DNA of 64,000 nucleotides from Rhyacichthys aspro (Eukaryota; Chordata; Actinopteri; Gobiiformes; Rhyacichthyidae), in NCBI GenBank assembly GCA_036850595.1, contig CM072161.1:10251905-10315904 (forward strand), read 5' to 3'. The first letter of the stretch is position 1. Every line of letters starts with the position of its first letter. The translations under genes and the position numbers were made by a program. Below the pieces are notes generated by a model, which saw only the letters and a program-made list of their open reading frames with translations, had not been told where the DNA came from and made no database searches. Shown in pieces: positions 1 through 13,300 of the stretch.

Positions 1-3000
1 GCGTCACTGACAGTCACAAGCGGACAGGATGAAACAAGCGCCGCATATGCCTTCGTTTATGTTTGGTACATATGACATAGGCGCTCTGTGTAAAAATAAC
101 AGTTTTATGTCGTACATCTGACACGCTGCTTCTTTTCTTGCCTCCTCTGGTGGATTGAGAGCCTCTGCTGATTTCCCAGAGGATATGTAAACAAGTTCAA
201 TTATCCCAGCATTACCAGAACAGTATAGAGGGGTGACATATCAGAGGGTCGCCATGAACCACTTTCACACTACTCTCATGCCGCAAAATGAATCCTCAGG
301 GAGTGCCAGGATTTCGACCAGAAACCACCTTCCTCTGGCAATGACATTTAGCTCCTATTTTAAGGGCTTTAGGCTTTTCAGCTGTTTAACTACTGTCAGT
401 TGTATCATGCTGAACTATCACACTGGGAAAAGACTACACAGGTCAAATGGTTTGAGAGAACGCTATAACAAATGCAAAACTTTTGACAATCAGATTTTGT
501 TATTTGTTTTGTTATAATTATGAAATAAATGTATGAAATGGCAAACATAAATAGATGTCACCAGTACATACAATATATGACACATATAGGCCGTCTTATA
601 AACAGATTAATACAAAAAGGAATACAAGTCAAAGGCAATATTATGTGAAACCACAATGCAACAGTTGCAAGATACTGGAGCAGAATCTAACAGTCTCATA
701 AGCAGAGTTTCTGGTGCTTTTGATTTGGCCCAACTCTAAATACACTGTAAATGGAGATTCTAAAAGCCTCTTTGTCGTTTTTTGTAATCTAAAGACCAGT
801 TCGAGCACGTACAGGAGGCAAAAACCCCTAGAAAAGCAAAGTTTTCATGAATAACATCCTTTGTGTGAACAGTGCATATAGTTTTACATTACTTTTGCTT
901 CCACATAACTGAAATATTTGCTCAGTCCAATAAAGGTGAGGAGAGTGTGCTTAAATGGAAAAATTCCATTCAATTCATTCGCCAAAAAGATAAAAAGCTC
1001 ATGCATACCTACAATGCTTTAATGAAAGGTACGTCACAAAGGTTTATCTTGGCACTCAATTTACACATTTAGGGGCTTTTACGTAGATGCACTTGGTCTA
1101 TGTCCACACTAAAGGTTTTAAATTGATAACTTTTGCTGCATTTCATAAGGTGTATACATTTTAGGAATGATAAAAGTGATATTCAAGAAAAAGACAAACT
1201 TCGGGGCTGTGATGGTCAAAAAGTGCAAGTGGTTAGGCGGTCCTCATTGATTTGATGCAATAGAGGAAAACAGACATGGGTATTCTTATTCTTCATATTA
1301 TGTGAGTTTAAGATATGACCATATTTGTCATTTTAAAGCAACAATGTCAATTTTTTAGATTAGAGTTTTCAGTTACTGCAGCTTAATATTTATTGAATCC
1401 CACGTGAGTTCTCAGCAGCATTTGTCTCCTTTACTGACTATACATCTCGAAAAGTTACATAGTGTTGCTTTAGAACTTATTGTACTTAACCTACCATATT
1501 GTTTTATCAGTGAAACCCATGAAAAGCCTGTAAATCCCTATTTTATTTGAAAAAAAATTATAGATTCGTATTACTAATATGCTTGTTTATGACTGCAATT
1601 AACTTAAAGTATGGCATCCATTTGGATCATATTACAACAAAACCATACATTTAAACATAGATTCAATATGTTTATTTTCACTACATTTACACTTGCCTCA
1701 GAATGCTAATCTGGTAAAGCACTAAGGATGTTTAATGCAGCAAAGCCAGATGTCCAGAAATGTGTTATCAGGCCAAAATTTGGTCAAACGGTCTTGTATA
1801 CACTCACAAAATGGGGCCACAACTGTGGGTAGAAAACCTCTCACTCAGCCCTAATCCTATGCAGCCAGCAAGGAGCTTTCTATCTCCCTCTACAACACTT
1901 ATTTACTCCTCTTCTGTCTGACTAATTTGATCCTTTCTGCTCAGTATTCTCCTCTCCCCGCAGCCCGTCTTAATGCAATATCCTGCCACCCAGATCGTCC
2001 TATGCTCTCCCATTCCTCTGCTCATCTCTCATTCATTCTTTTATGGAAATTGAGATTGATTTGGGCGTAAAAGTTTTAGCCTGACTCAGCTGAACGTCCC
2101 TGTACACAAACCCACACTCAATGAGATGCAGTTTTGTTTTTTTTTAGTCTTTCTGAAGCCAACTTGAAAATAACTCCAAAATAAGATGCGTCTTATTCCA
2201 GCTTTAGCACCTGTGCCCAATCCTGTGCAATTGTGTCTCACATTTTTACAAGAAAAAACAGTCCCAGCTCATATAAGCAGCAAAAATAACCTTTATTTTC
2301 AAATGTTTTTTCAACGGGAATGAAGTGGAGTTTGTCTAACCTATTTCCTAGGTGGGTGGAGCTATAGGCGGGGCTTGATAGACGGTCAGTTAAGCGAGGA
2401 ATACAGCCCCTCTGATCCTGTCGAGATCCATCAGGTGTCGGCATAAATGTCAAACTCCACCAGTCGTCCACTCATCCGCCCTCTCGCTCTGTCATTCTCC
2501 AAATCTCTCACTTTCAAAGCTCTATAAATGTCATTTCATCATGCACTTGTCTTCATTATGACTATTTTTCCCTTTTCTCCCATCATTGCCCTCCCCTGTG
2601 CTCTCTCTTCCTCAGCTTTCATCTCTGCTCTATCGCTCGGCTCCTCTCCCCGACGATCCTGAGCGAATCCTTCCTTGTGTTTTCACCGTTAAGAAACCAC
2701 ACAATTGGATTAGCTACATCTGTCTCTTTTTAAACCATCGCAATTAGAGATGCAAGGCAAAGAGAATTCAATACCCAAATAGCACAGAGCCCAAAATAAC
2801 AAGAAAAAAAAACAACAAAAACTCACACGCGATCGCTGGCACAAATTAGAGCGGCACATGCGCATCCTCTGTGCTCGAGTAGACACATGCACAAATGCAG
2901 ATGCAGTGCTGTGTGCGCATAAGGCGATGTAACATACAGTAAGTCTGGCTAGTCAAACAGATGCATACAGTGTCTGCATGGATTTGAGCCGCATCAGTGA

Positions 3001-3917
3001 AGAGTAGACAAGAGCGTTTCCATCAGACTGCAGTGAATCAGAGTACACAGCAATGGCAGAGAGTTCATTTAAGTATTTCGCAAGTGGGAGAGAGTATGTC
3101 CACGCTATTACAGTTATGGATGGATTAAATATACACAATGAAGTATGAAATGAAAACAATAGCCAGATTTGCCCGATATGTTAAATATATTAGTCTTTTC
3201 ATCACAAAAAATAGGTAAACTTCTGTTACCTTTGACTTAAGTTTAGGGTTTAAATGTGTTTTTGGTTTTAAAGGTGTAACAGGCAGGAACAAATTGGACT
3301 TGCTGCCAATATCATTTTAATTAAGGAGGCTTCTGGGGTTTTTTTTTCTTTTCTGTTTTCTTTAAAGCTACATTAACAGTGCAATGTTTAATATTTTGCA
3401 AAATACATCACACACATCGGTCAAAACTATGACCAATGCGTTAAAAATCCATAATACAAACAACGCTTTTTTGCATTTGTTGATGTTGCAAAATGTTGCT
3501 GTTAAAGCTATGCAGATCCATGTTACATCACACAACAAACTGAGCACTGTGGAGAAGTGCATTCACGTTTCTTTTGGAACACACAATCTTGCACAGAGCA
3601 TGTGAACTCATCTCACCTATCGAACAAACCTAGTGGAAATAGTCTAGAAACGTTCCGTATATGTATATCCTACACATTTTTTCTCTAAAGCATTAATGGT
3701 GGACTGCAGATACAACACATCGGACTACAAATGATTTGTGTGGTGAGGTTGGGAATAAAATGTAAAAGCAATTATTTCGCAGTAGGACACAAATAGGTAT
3801 TGTGTATGGGTTGTAGTTTATGTGCATCTGTCAGAGTGAAAATTCATGCTGATAAAATAATGGGTGTGTGTGGTGGAGCATATGATTTATGATGTAATTT
3901 AGACAGGGAAGCATTAC
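1..3917 (-). other. nlgn2: nlgn2 intron after the splice-site-A exon (partial)
   Basis: This stretch follows the GT donor of the 54-nt nlgn2 exon in the direction of transcription (minus strand) and is read as intron running off the window. I looked on the minus strand for the next neuroligin exon, whose protein should contain an HGGSYMEGTGN-like motif, and did not see it. The reading frames present are short, stop-ridden and unlike known proteins. A small GC-rich patch near 2340-2400 has GC-box-like sequence. I see nothing else that can be named. Confidence 0.7.
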
Positions 3918-3971
3918 CTTCATCTCTTGGTCTGTTCATTGTAGACTCATCTTGCTTCTTTGTGAGAGGAC
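3918..3971 (-). CDS. nlgn2: Neuroligin-2 splice-site-A (SSA) exon
   Basis: This 54-nt exon on the minus strand is preceded by a long pyrimidine tract ending in TAG and followed by the donor GTAATG. It enters in phase 1, so the single G left by the upstream coding exon completes a Gly codon. It reads GPLTKKQDESTMNRPRDE and leaves one G for the next exon. Human NLGN2, from memory, has GPLTKKRDEATLNPPD at this position, directly after the same VPTED sequence. The exon is too short to show up in an ORF scan. In the neuroligin family this insert sits in a surface loop of the cholinesterase-like domain, can be alternatively spliced, and affects neurexin and GABAergic partner interactions. The Lys-Lys pair and acidic stretch are kept. 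Its length is a multiple of three, so skipping it keeps the frame. The assignment rests on sequence, phase and gene order together. Confidence 0.9.
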
Positions 3972-6900
3972 CTAACAGCCAGAAAAAAAAGATAAAGGGA
4001 AAAGAGACAAAACAGGTTAATTTGTAGATTTCAAAATGTTTATTACATCAAAACTGAGAGCCTCGAATGAACAGCTGAAAACAAAACGCTGAGGCTGGGC
4101 AAGACTCTGTTTTCTAAAAAGATCACCTCAAACTCATCTGTTTGGAGTGTTTAACATCTAGTCACGGAGCGCCTTGTAAATGACCCGAGAGGCCACTTCT
4201 CCTCAACCCCTCTCCCAATCAGTCCTGACACACCGCTGCTTTGTAAAGAAAAATCAATGAGCAGAATCAAGCCATCACTCCGTTTGGTCAGGAAAGGGAA
4301 AGGAATAGCAAGATCTCCTGTTCCAAGTCAGGACAGTGGTGCAGCCCTAAAGCAAATGTCAATGCAGAGAGATATACAAATAAAAGCTACATTACACAAC
4401 AAGGTGTAGCAGTAGGTGTATTCCCATCGCCAAGGTCAAAGAGGAGCCCCACATTAAGCTTTAATGGTAACGCCTGTTAAACGCTCCATAGGGCTGAGCC
4501 AATAAAAAGCATTTATCACGGTGACCAAGCAACGCCCTGATGCGCCAACCCCTGTATGTCTTCACTGATAAGGATCCCATTCATTTGTTTTTTGTTTTTT
4601 TTCCCCTTTGTTTCTGTCAGCAAAGCTTTCCATCAGTCCTGCAATTACCGCCACATTTTGTATCGTTCCCGGTCACAGTCTACTCTCGAGGAAGTCATTA
4701 AAACACGCTCACGTTTTCAGAGCCCCCCACACGCCTTTAACGTACACGCCACGCTAAGCATGTTAACAGTGTCCTTATCATCTGTTGCTGTCCTCCTTGT
4801 ACCCACCCAGCAGCTATGTGTTCGCTGCTCTGCGGTGGGGAGGCATTGCAGACTCTGGTTTTAAAAGAAGACTCTCTGCATTGGGTTGCCAAGGGGTTTA
4901 TCACTCTGCAAGTGCGCTGCTGACAGGCCTGTTTCTCACATTCAGCTGGAAGCCTCAGTGAAGTAACGCCGACTGTGTCTACTGACAAAGGAGGCATAAA
5001 ACCTTAGTGCACTATGCTATTACAATGCTGCATTTTAGCCATGCCTCTGTATGAATATGGTTTCCCGATATAAATTGTTTATCTTCCATCTAAATGGAAC
5101 AGGGTCGATGCTGAATGTATTTGTAGCATCCTCCCAGTAGCAGCATGCAGACGCCTCGTTCTGAGAGCGCTTCCTGCCATATTGCTGGATGGTGAGGATG
5201 GGTGGTTAATACATGGCACACAGGTAGACAGACCGGTAATGGACAGAAAGGCACATTAGTGCCTCAGCCGGGTCAGCAATTCCCCAGAACTAAGCATCAC
5301 TCTAAAACCACACCTCAGCGCCTAATGGAGACTTGGATTTCATTTGCTCTCCATGGCTTAAAGTAAGAGTTTGAAAGTGTTTTCTAGGTTTTGCGCCCTC
5401 TAAAGGACTGCTGCAAACACATGAATAAGTTACACCTCTCCTACACAATATCTATTTATAGAAACTATATGTATCTGCTGACTGATCCATAATGAGATCA
5501 ATTTTGGCACTAATAAAGCTATTGCAACTTACTGTTCCATTGCAATTTGTAATAAATAATATCTGTACACACTGCCAATGTATTTTATTTATTATGCGTT
5601 AATTAGCTATGAGACAAATTCTGACAATTATATTAAAATCCAAAAAAGTTGTGACAACTTATAATTCTTTATTTTGAGATTAAAAGTTACAAAGTAGTTT
5701 TAAGTTTAAGTTTCTGGCCTGCCTCTTTGCATCATTTTATGATATAATAAGGGAAGTTGGAGTGATGTGTCTTGTGAAACTGTCACACTCAACCAAAACA
5801 AGGAGTTGAGGTGCAAATATGAGATGGGGTCACATATTGAGACTTCCAGAGGCATGAGGTAACATAACTTAATATTAATGACACATGATTACATCTATGA
5901 CTACAGTAATGGTGTCAGTGTGACAATAAAGATGCATGTTTATAGCTCTGACTAAGTGTATACGTATTATGTATATCCCACTGTCTCACATATAATAAGC
6001 AACAAAATAACGTGGCTCTCGAAAATGCTAAACTACACATGATTAATTGACTATGTAGAATATGTCTCATTCATTTGACATGGACATTTAACCATTTAAT
6101 TATTGTACAGCACTTAAGACTTATTTCTGTTAAATCAAGTGTATGCCTACACTTACACTATCACTTAGTATTTATGGCCATATCAGGGAAAAGAAAAATG
6201 TAACATACTTTGTACTTTACACTTTTATAAAGGTGTCTTTTGTATTCATTTGATTTTAATAAGTTCAAATGCCTGCTGGTAGCCGGTCACATGACATAAT
6301 GGGCCACTGATTAGAGGAGATGTCTGGCCTATGTGGGACAATTCAGTTGGGCCTGTCCCAGTCCAGTCTGACCTACTGCAGCTCCATGTCTCACTGCACA
6401 GCCTTTATGTTCGGTTCACTGAGCTAGTGGTCAGAGCGCAAGCTGTCCTGCGTCCCTCTCCATTTCCTCAGTGCAGTAAACGGGATGAAGCTGCAGTATG
6501 TCATGTCTGTGGTGGCCTGTCTGCTTGACAAGGTGTCAGACACAGCTTTGGTTCAACCCCCTACACCCAGGCAGCAGCTTCCAGCACATGCACTCCTATC
6601 CCTGTGCTCTCCATCTCCTGCACTGTGCCCCTAGCCTCCAGCTCCATCCTTGCCTCCACTGTCCTACGTCCTGAAATATGGTTTTTAATAAAGAGCACGG
6701 TAAATGGCTGCTCCAGCAGCAATAAAAATGAAGGATCTCAGGCCCTGAGAAGTGTCTTGAGGTAAGAGGAATGCAGCAAGACAGTCTTCCTGCCCTGCAG
6801 CCTGCCCACAGGAGAGTTAGGACAGAGCAGGAGCAAAGGGGAAGGGAAGCAGAAGAGAGATAACGAGGATGTGTAAAACTCACTCTCTGGTCTAGGGGAC

Positions 6901-9579
6901 GTTTGTATTATTTACATTATACCAAAAAGCTATTTGTATTTCATTTGGCTTGAAGAAGTAGCCAGCTTGATTGTGGCCTGGTGAAGAAGGGCATTGGGCT
7001 CATTTGCATTCACAACGCTGACCCTTCTACCACCCATCTGCATAAAGATGGAGCAGAGAGGAGAGGAGGCAGGAAGGGATTCACTGAGGAGGGCTGAACA
7101 GATGCAGAGAGAAAAGAGAGCTGGGATTTTTCAGTGGCTCCAAAGAATACAGCATAGAACATGTTCAGTGAGAGAATTTATCCGTATAACATAGGATGGC
7201 ACATTAAGCTGTGACTGTAGGAAGAAAAATAAGACAATGTAAGTTATATTAAGGTCCACAAATATATCAAAATCAAGTCCTTTAAGACAGAATCTGTGCT
7301 TTTCGATACTGTATTTATATCTAAAGTCTTATTCTGGCACATCTATTAAACATAACTGTGAGTTGGAAAGAAACTCCCACACTACAAACGCCAGCACTTG
7401 CATCCTTCACTCTCACTCCGTGGGAAGCTAACATTGTAGCCAAAAAAGTTTAGTTTAGTTGGAGCAGGAAGCTTGAGACGACATGGATCTTGACCAAGAA
7501 AGATATCCAGGCCGATGACAACGTCCTGTGGGACTCCTCCAGACTGCACCTCTGTCACGAGAGAGCTGGAGCATGCACAACTGACATTTGCACGTTCTGA
7601 CATCACGTAAACAAGCAGAAGCCCCGTGACAACTTACATATGAAAAATGTGCTGTGTTTGATAGCATGGACACTCCGCCATCCCTCAGTCCCCATTTCCC
7701 TCTTAGATACAAGGCAAAAACACACCCTTGGGGAACGTATCAGCATTGTGTAAGCACTGACCCCTGACAATAAGTGACAGACACTGACAAGAAGACAGGC
7801 TACATGTGAAATCACTTTCACTCATTTGCACATGTATCCCCCTGAGAGTAACAGCACACACTACATCATCCACTCGGAGTATATGGCATATGCGTTTAAT
7901 GCGTAGCTCCATAAATCAATACATTTCAAGTCTGATAGCTCCTTTCCCCTTTTCTTTAGTAAAACCATACAGTGCCCAACATGTCCCACAAAAACTCTAA
8001 ACACCAGACTGCAATAAAACTAGAAGAAAGATGTAATTTATGGGCAGTAGTAAAGTGCTGGCTCAGAAGGCAACTCTCAACTTTTACACAATTCATTATT
8101 AGACTTGCTTACTATCACTACTAGCATTTGCATTGTGCAACTTTGATGCTGTGTTTTCTTACCTGCCCGTCTGCCTTCTCTAAAACTCACCACAAGCTCA
8201 TTACTGCACCAAAATAGCTCCGGGAAAGGTGTTGTTTGCCTTACACTCATCTTCAGAGAGGAAGGCTCTACTTAGCACTACAGTGTTTTGGTAGGCAACC
8301 AAGCAGCCAAACTCGAATTAGTAAAGATAAAAAGCAAAGACACTAATAAATTAAAAGCATCTTGCCACAATAAAACTGAATTAAGCATGTCCTTGATGCA
8401 AAATTGGTTAATGAGTTAATATTTACTCGCAGCATCATGACAATGTTTTATTCTCAAGGCAGTAAAACTTGCTAGATTAAAGCAGAGTCCATGCCTGGAC
8501 AAGCCAGTCATGGGTGGTGTTAGCCTCGTGTTAATGAAAATACATCTCTTATTAGCAGCTTATTATCAACTATTCTACGATGACTTTGTTGGATTTGTTC
8601 TCCGGATATAATTTCCTGCAACAGTGCCTCAACACTTGAGTCGAAAACATATGCGATACCAGATTGATCCGAGCAGGGCAGACACATGATGTTTCCAGCA
8701 AACATGTTCTTATTCATGGGAATTGTGGGCGATTAGTTCCAATGTGTGAGTTTAAAGGCTGCTCCACTGCGTCTGTCTTAAACTGTAAGCATATGTCAGT
8801 CAGTCATTAAGAGACATGCACTGTCATCATACTGCCTCCGTGGACTAACTAAAGTAACCGCTAGAAATCTGCTGCTCAGCTGTCTCCTTTGTACATCAGT
8901 GCTTTGCTCACTCATTACCGTGCCTCACACAGTGTAGTTAATGCAGGCTTTATATTTATATATATTATGCTAAGTGAGGTAGCATTAAGCACGCGAAAGT
9001 ACAACCAACAATAGCTAATTGTTGAAGTTATATTAAAGCATAACATATGTAACAAAAAAATAAAACCAACCCTTTGTTCCACACATAGCGTTAGTGCAGT
9101 GACTGTACTTCAATCAAACCATTAAACTCAACAAACTTGTAATATTATGAAAAATAATAATTAGTGAATGAGCTTTTCCGGCTTGAAATTTAGACCAAAT
9201 GTCTAGTAGAACAATATATATTTAACATTGATTTACAAAGGTACCGTGTTGGCTGGGTTGGCCTGTTGCTACTAAACATCTGGCACATCTGCGTTATTGT
9301 AAAGTGGTACATCAACATGAGGGAGTCTTGAGTTTAATGACTAAAACATTTGTGCACTTTAATTTAACTGTTGTGTTTAGCATGTTTTTTAAGTTAAATA
9401 ATGTGATTCTCATTATCCAGGTCACTGTACGTTAAATGCTTTGAAGAGAGCATCTGGAAAAACTAAAACCAGATGCCTTCTTCTATAAACATTTTAGTAT
9501 GTCTTTGAAAGCTGAGAGTTTTCATCTACTGCATCTAGTGCAGTACTGATATTAACAATTTATATTCTCTGATACTCAC
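3972..9579 (-). other. nlgn2: nlgn2 intron between first coding exon and SSA exon
   Basis: This 5.6-kb minus-strand intron runs from the donor GTGAGT after the first coding exon to the TAG acceptor of the 54-nt exon. It is AT-rich with scattered homopolymer runs. Reading frames are short and match nothing I recognise. The stretch at 6330-6880 is relatively GC-rich with open frames on both strands, but none resembles a known domain. I see no RNA gene or recognisable mobile element. Confidence 0.7.
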
Positions 9580-10096
9580 CATCTTCAGTGGGTACATAAA
9601 TGTTGAGGTAAAGGCAGTCCTCACTCTGATTCTGAACATAAGTCGCTGCAGCATCCAGATTGTCTGTGAACCACACCGGGAGCATGATCTCGGGTAAAAC
9701 CCCGTGCACATTCTGGGGACACACAGGTGCAAACTGGGTGGCGTTTCGAATCTCCTGCCACGAGCCAGGAGCTTCAGGAGGCTGGAAGCGACGCTCTCCT
9801 ATAGGTGCTGTCGCATAAGGGACACCTAAAAACTGTTCCACTGGGCCCAAGATCTCGTTGTTGAGATCCTTTTTGATGCCACGGATTTTGCCATAACCTG
9901 TGGACACTATGGGGTATTTGGGGTCAACGCGCTGACACGAGGACAGGGTCAAGTGCAGGACTAGTCCCAAAAGCCACAGCAGACAGTGATTGGCGACCTG
10001 TCGAGAAGTGTGGCACCGCTTCCCACCATAGCCCTGGTGGCTGGCAGCATTCAGAGGAAAAAACAACATGTCCAAAATAGAGACTCTTTTTGTCAT
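9580..10096 (-). CDS. nlgn2: Neuroligin-2, first coding exon (partial protein)
   Basis: This exon encodes the N-terminal 172 residues of a neuroligin, a postsynaptic type I membrane adhesion protein that binds presynaptic neurexins; NLGN2 is the form at inhibitory synapses. A leader of about 36 residues precedes a hydrophobic signal core at residues 37-52, with likely cleavage near residue 54. Then comes the start of the inactive cholinesterase-like domain, with NNEILGPVEQFLGVPYAT, ERRFQPPEAP, VCPQN and MLPVWFTDNL. The sequence DAAATYVQNQSEDCLYLN points to NLGN2 rather than NLGN1 or NLGN3. N-glycosylation sequons lie at Asn118 (NAT) and Asn156 (NQS). Cys126 and Cys161 match the family's first disulfide. 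Coding stops at the donor GATG|GTGAGT in phase 1; the open frame beyond it is intronic. The ATG at 10096 has a purine at -3; Met10 is an alternative start that keeps the signal core. The upstream 5'UTR carries several short ORFs. Confidence 0.95.
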
Positions 10097-10312
10097 ATCA
10101 CTTCAGACGGGTACAGAGAGGGGACATCAAATCAGATGGGAGTAAACAAAGGTAAAAAGAGGATGAGTGGCAGGGGACAGGTTGACCGTTGCCCTATGCT
10201 GACATGGTGAGGCTGTGGGATGGGTAGCATTCTCAGATAGACGGTGTGGTCTCATCCATCTTCTTCCACAGCTCCTGATAGGCCCGAGGCTGCAGTCAGG
10301 ATCCAATTAGGC
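10097..10312 (-). other. nlgn2: nlgn2 5'UTR portion of the first coding exon, with upstream ORFs
   Basis: On the minus strand a good acceptor (pyrimidine-rich, ending TCTTCCAG) ends at 10313, so the exon holding the nlgn2 start codon probably begins at 10312. The 216 nt before the start codon contain four upstream ATGs with their own stops: 10259-10233 (8 codons plus stop), 10255-10127 (42 codons plus stop), 10205-10194 (3 codons plus stop) and 10127-10098 (9 codons plus stop, ending 1 nt before the nlgn2 ATG). The exon boundary is inferred from the splice signal; the uORFs are seen directly. Confidence 0.65.
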
Positions 10313-13300
10313 CTGGAAGACACAGACAGGTTGCAGGTTTGAGAGTGTGACAAGGCAAGGTGTGCTTTTTTAGGTCCATGAGTGTGTTTAAAGAGGCACA
10401 AGAGAACAGAAGTGAAAGCTGAGCCTTTACTGAGAAGAAACTGTATTACTGTATAGACAAAAACTTCTTTGCCAAAAACGTATGGTTATAACTGGAGTAC
10501 CTACATAATCAGAATCAGAATTCACTTCAGTGGGAGGCTATACAGTCTGATGATCTAATGTGCAACATCATTTAATATCTGACAAGATCTGACAGATGCT
10601 ATAAGCAACATAGGACTTAGGATATTGCCAGCTGCAAAACATATTTTGCCAATGAAGAACATTTTACATCATCTTCAAGTCGAAACATGGCCACTGGCGT
10701 CTACTGTAAGTTTGATATTGTCTCAGATATCACATTAATGGCCTCCTATTTACTTCAGGAACACAGGAAGCAACAGAATGTATTCTAAAGATTTCTGTGG
10801 GTGTGTGTTACACCAGTCGATAAAGTCAACAGAAATGGTCAAAACAAAACTGAGAAAAATCTATTGCATCACACTGCTTTGCTCCGTTGTGTTTTCTCAG
10901 GATGCTGTTTTATTACAGTGCACCTGAATTAAGCAGTCATTCCGAAAGCATTCAGACCTTTTGTATGATGTAATGCATTTCTGGCAGACGACAGCTGACA
11001 AAAGAGCAATTAAGCAAGGACCTCATTGTGCTGTGGGAGGACAATGCGTATTGTGCTTTCCTCCCAAAACGTCCTGTATTGTGACAACATTTTTACTATG
11101 TCTTCATACACTCCTAAGGTACAATTTCTAAATATAATCCACAAGTCTAACTAGTGAAAAACAAGAAATAACAAGCATGTTCCACTACGACTGTAAGGAC
11201 TGAACAAGCACAATCCCATGGCCCTACACTCTTTTCAAGCATCCCCACTGTGTCAGAGTTAGCCTTCCCCTCTCAACTCAGTTCAGTCGCTTCCTGCTTC
11301 CACATCATTACAGATGAATGGCCAGTGCTTATCTCGCCCTGGCTTTGGGAGACGGAGCCGTTTAGGTGTGATAAAGGCTTTATGTGGCGCTAACTGTTGG
11401 GTGAATGCCACCTCATCCCTGCACCCTCAAAGGCAGCATGCTATCCACACTCCACCGGGATAAAATACAGGCAGAAGATGGCGTGCCACATTACAGGAAG
11501 TTACTGATGTGAGATGCATATTGAGCTTCATAAGGGCAAATAAGAACAAGCTGCCTGGAAAAATGTGCACTTCATTAAAGCCTCCTGATTGACTCTTATA
11601 TGGGCTCTGCACATTACACAGGGGTGGAGAAAGCTGACAGGAAACCAAGAGCCTTAGTCAAAAAATAAAGTGAGTCTGCAAAAATGCTTGAAGTGGAAAT
11701 CCAAGTAAGAGAAAGATGAATGTGAATTACAGCGATGATACAAGGAGTATTGTGAAAGAGATAAGAAGGCATGAATGAATCATGAATCAATAATGAATCA
11801 ATAAAGTAATATTTTATCTTATGAGAGAGAAGATTATGGTCGAGTTGGTCTTTTAACTAAGGAAAACAGTTTAATCACCTAAAAGCATATTGTAAAAAAT
11901 CTTAAGACCTTGCTGAGGTTTTATTATTATTTATTTCTATTTATTCGATATTATATTCCTTTTGGGGAAGTAGCTATTCAAGCGTTGGCAATGTCAGTTT
12001 CCACAGAGAAACAATTCAAAAAAAGGGAAAAGACAAAGTTAAACACGCATAAATCTTGGCACTGCATTTGTGAGATGATTAACGAGAGGGAGATAATTTT
12101 GGGACAGCAACTCTGAACTAAAGACTAAGGTAGTTGAAGGAAAGCTCTAGACTTTGGTTTGATGTAGAGTATTAGTCTTTTTCTGTGGTGAATTAGCCCA
12201 GTTTTAGTCTCTTAATAAGAGAAAAGCAGGCAGGTTGCATTGTTCTGGGAGTTTAGGGGGTCACAAGTGCGAGACAAGGATTTTTCACCAATTGTAGTTT
12301 TAACAAAGTTGTGATTTTTGGTGTCGTAAGAGAAATAAAACCTGTTACTGTAGCGATTCTATGATGGCGGTCCTTCCAGGGTCACTTGCTGTAACCAATT
12401 TGCTTTGTGCCGAAACATTCATTTTGTCAAGTTCTATACTGTGTAATCCATTGACTTGTGATTGTGCCATCAGCAAATAATAAACATTTCACATAGCTTC
12501 ATTCAAACACAAATCAAAAATGACATAAAGTAGCATAAAGAGCAGTCTGAGCGTACATTTCTGCATTTTACACTCTTTTTCACACAGCTTAAACATTTTC
12601 TACCCAGTTACATGTGCTGTTAACAAATATGTGGGTGAGCACACAGTACAGGCTCAAGGTCAACATGCAAAGTAATGCACGGGCTGCTCATTCGTCCTCA
12701 CTGAGCGTATCATAGGTGTATTCTGTCAGCTTGTTTTTGTATCTCACGCCTCCCTGCACCAACAAGTGTTGACGTACGAACACTAGCATAAAATCAAATG
12801 AGGCGTCGGGACGTTGCATGCGAGCTCGGAGCCTTCAGCGAACACAAATTGGTCTGTTCTCAACCTCTCGCATGTGATTTCCAAACGGTAGTCCTCGAAC
12901 ATCACTAACATCTGTTCGTGTCAACCATCCGTGAGCCGAAATGGCACCAAATGCACATCTTTGCATATAAAATGGGATAAATTGACACACAAATCACTGA
13001 AGCTGATGCAAGCTATTTTCTGTTGGGTTTTGTATAATAGGTAGTCTTGTCAGCCGAGGCTGTCTGAGGAGGTAATGGCTCTCTGCCGGCCTTTATGTTT
13101 AAATAGAATGAGAAGTATAGTCTATAGAAAACTACAGAATGGTGGTCTTCGAGGACTGTCTTTTTCTTGAGAGTTGATACTGCTTTAGTTCCACATTGAG
13201 AGCTCCAACTACATGCACTACTTGAGTTGAGAAGCTGCTTTCCCCTGCTAGTCAACATCTGTGGCTGACAAGCAGCTTAGCAATCAGGGCTTTTTGACAA

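Noticed and set aside
9560..9579. Extension of the neuroligin reading frame past 9580
   Set aside because: A consensus donor GTGAGT begins at 9579; family homology stops at PTED/G and resumes in the 54-nt exon.
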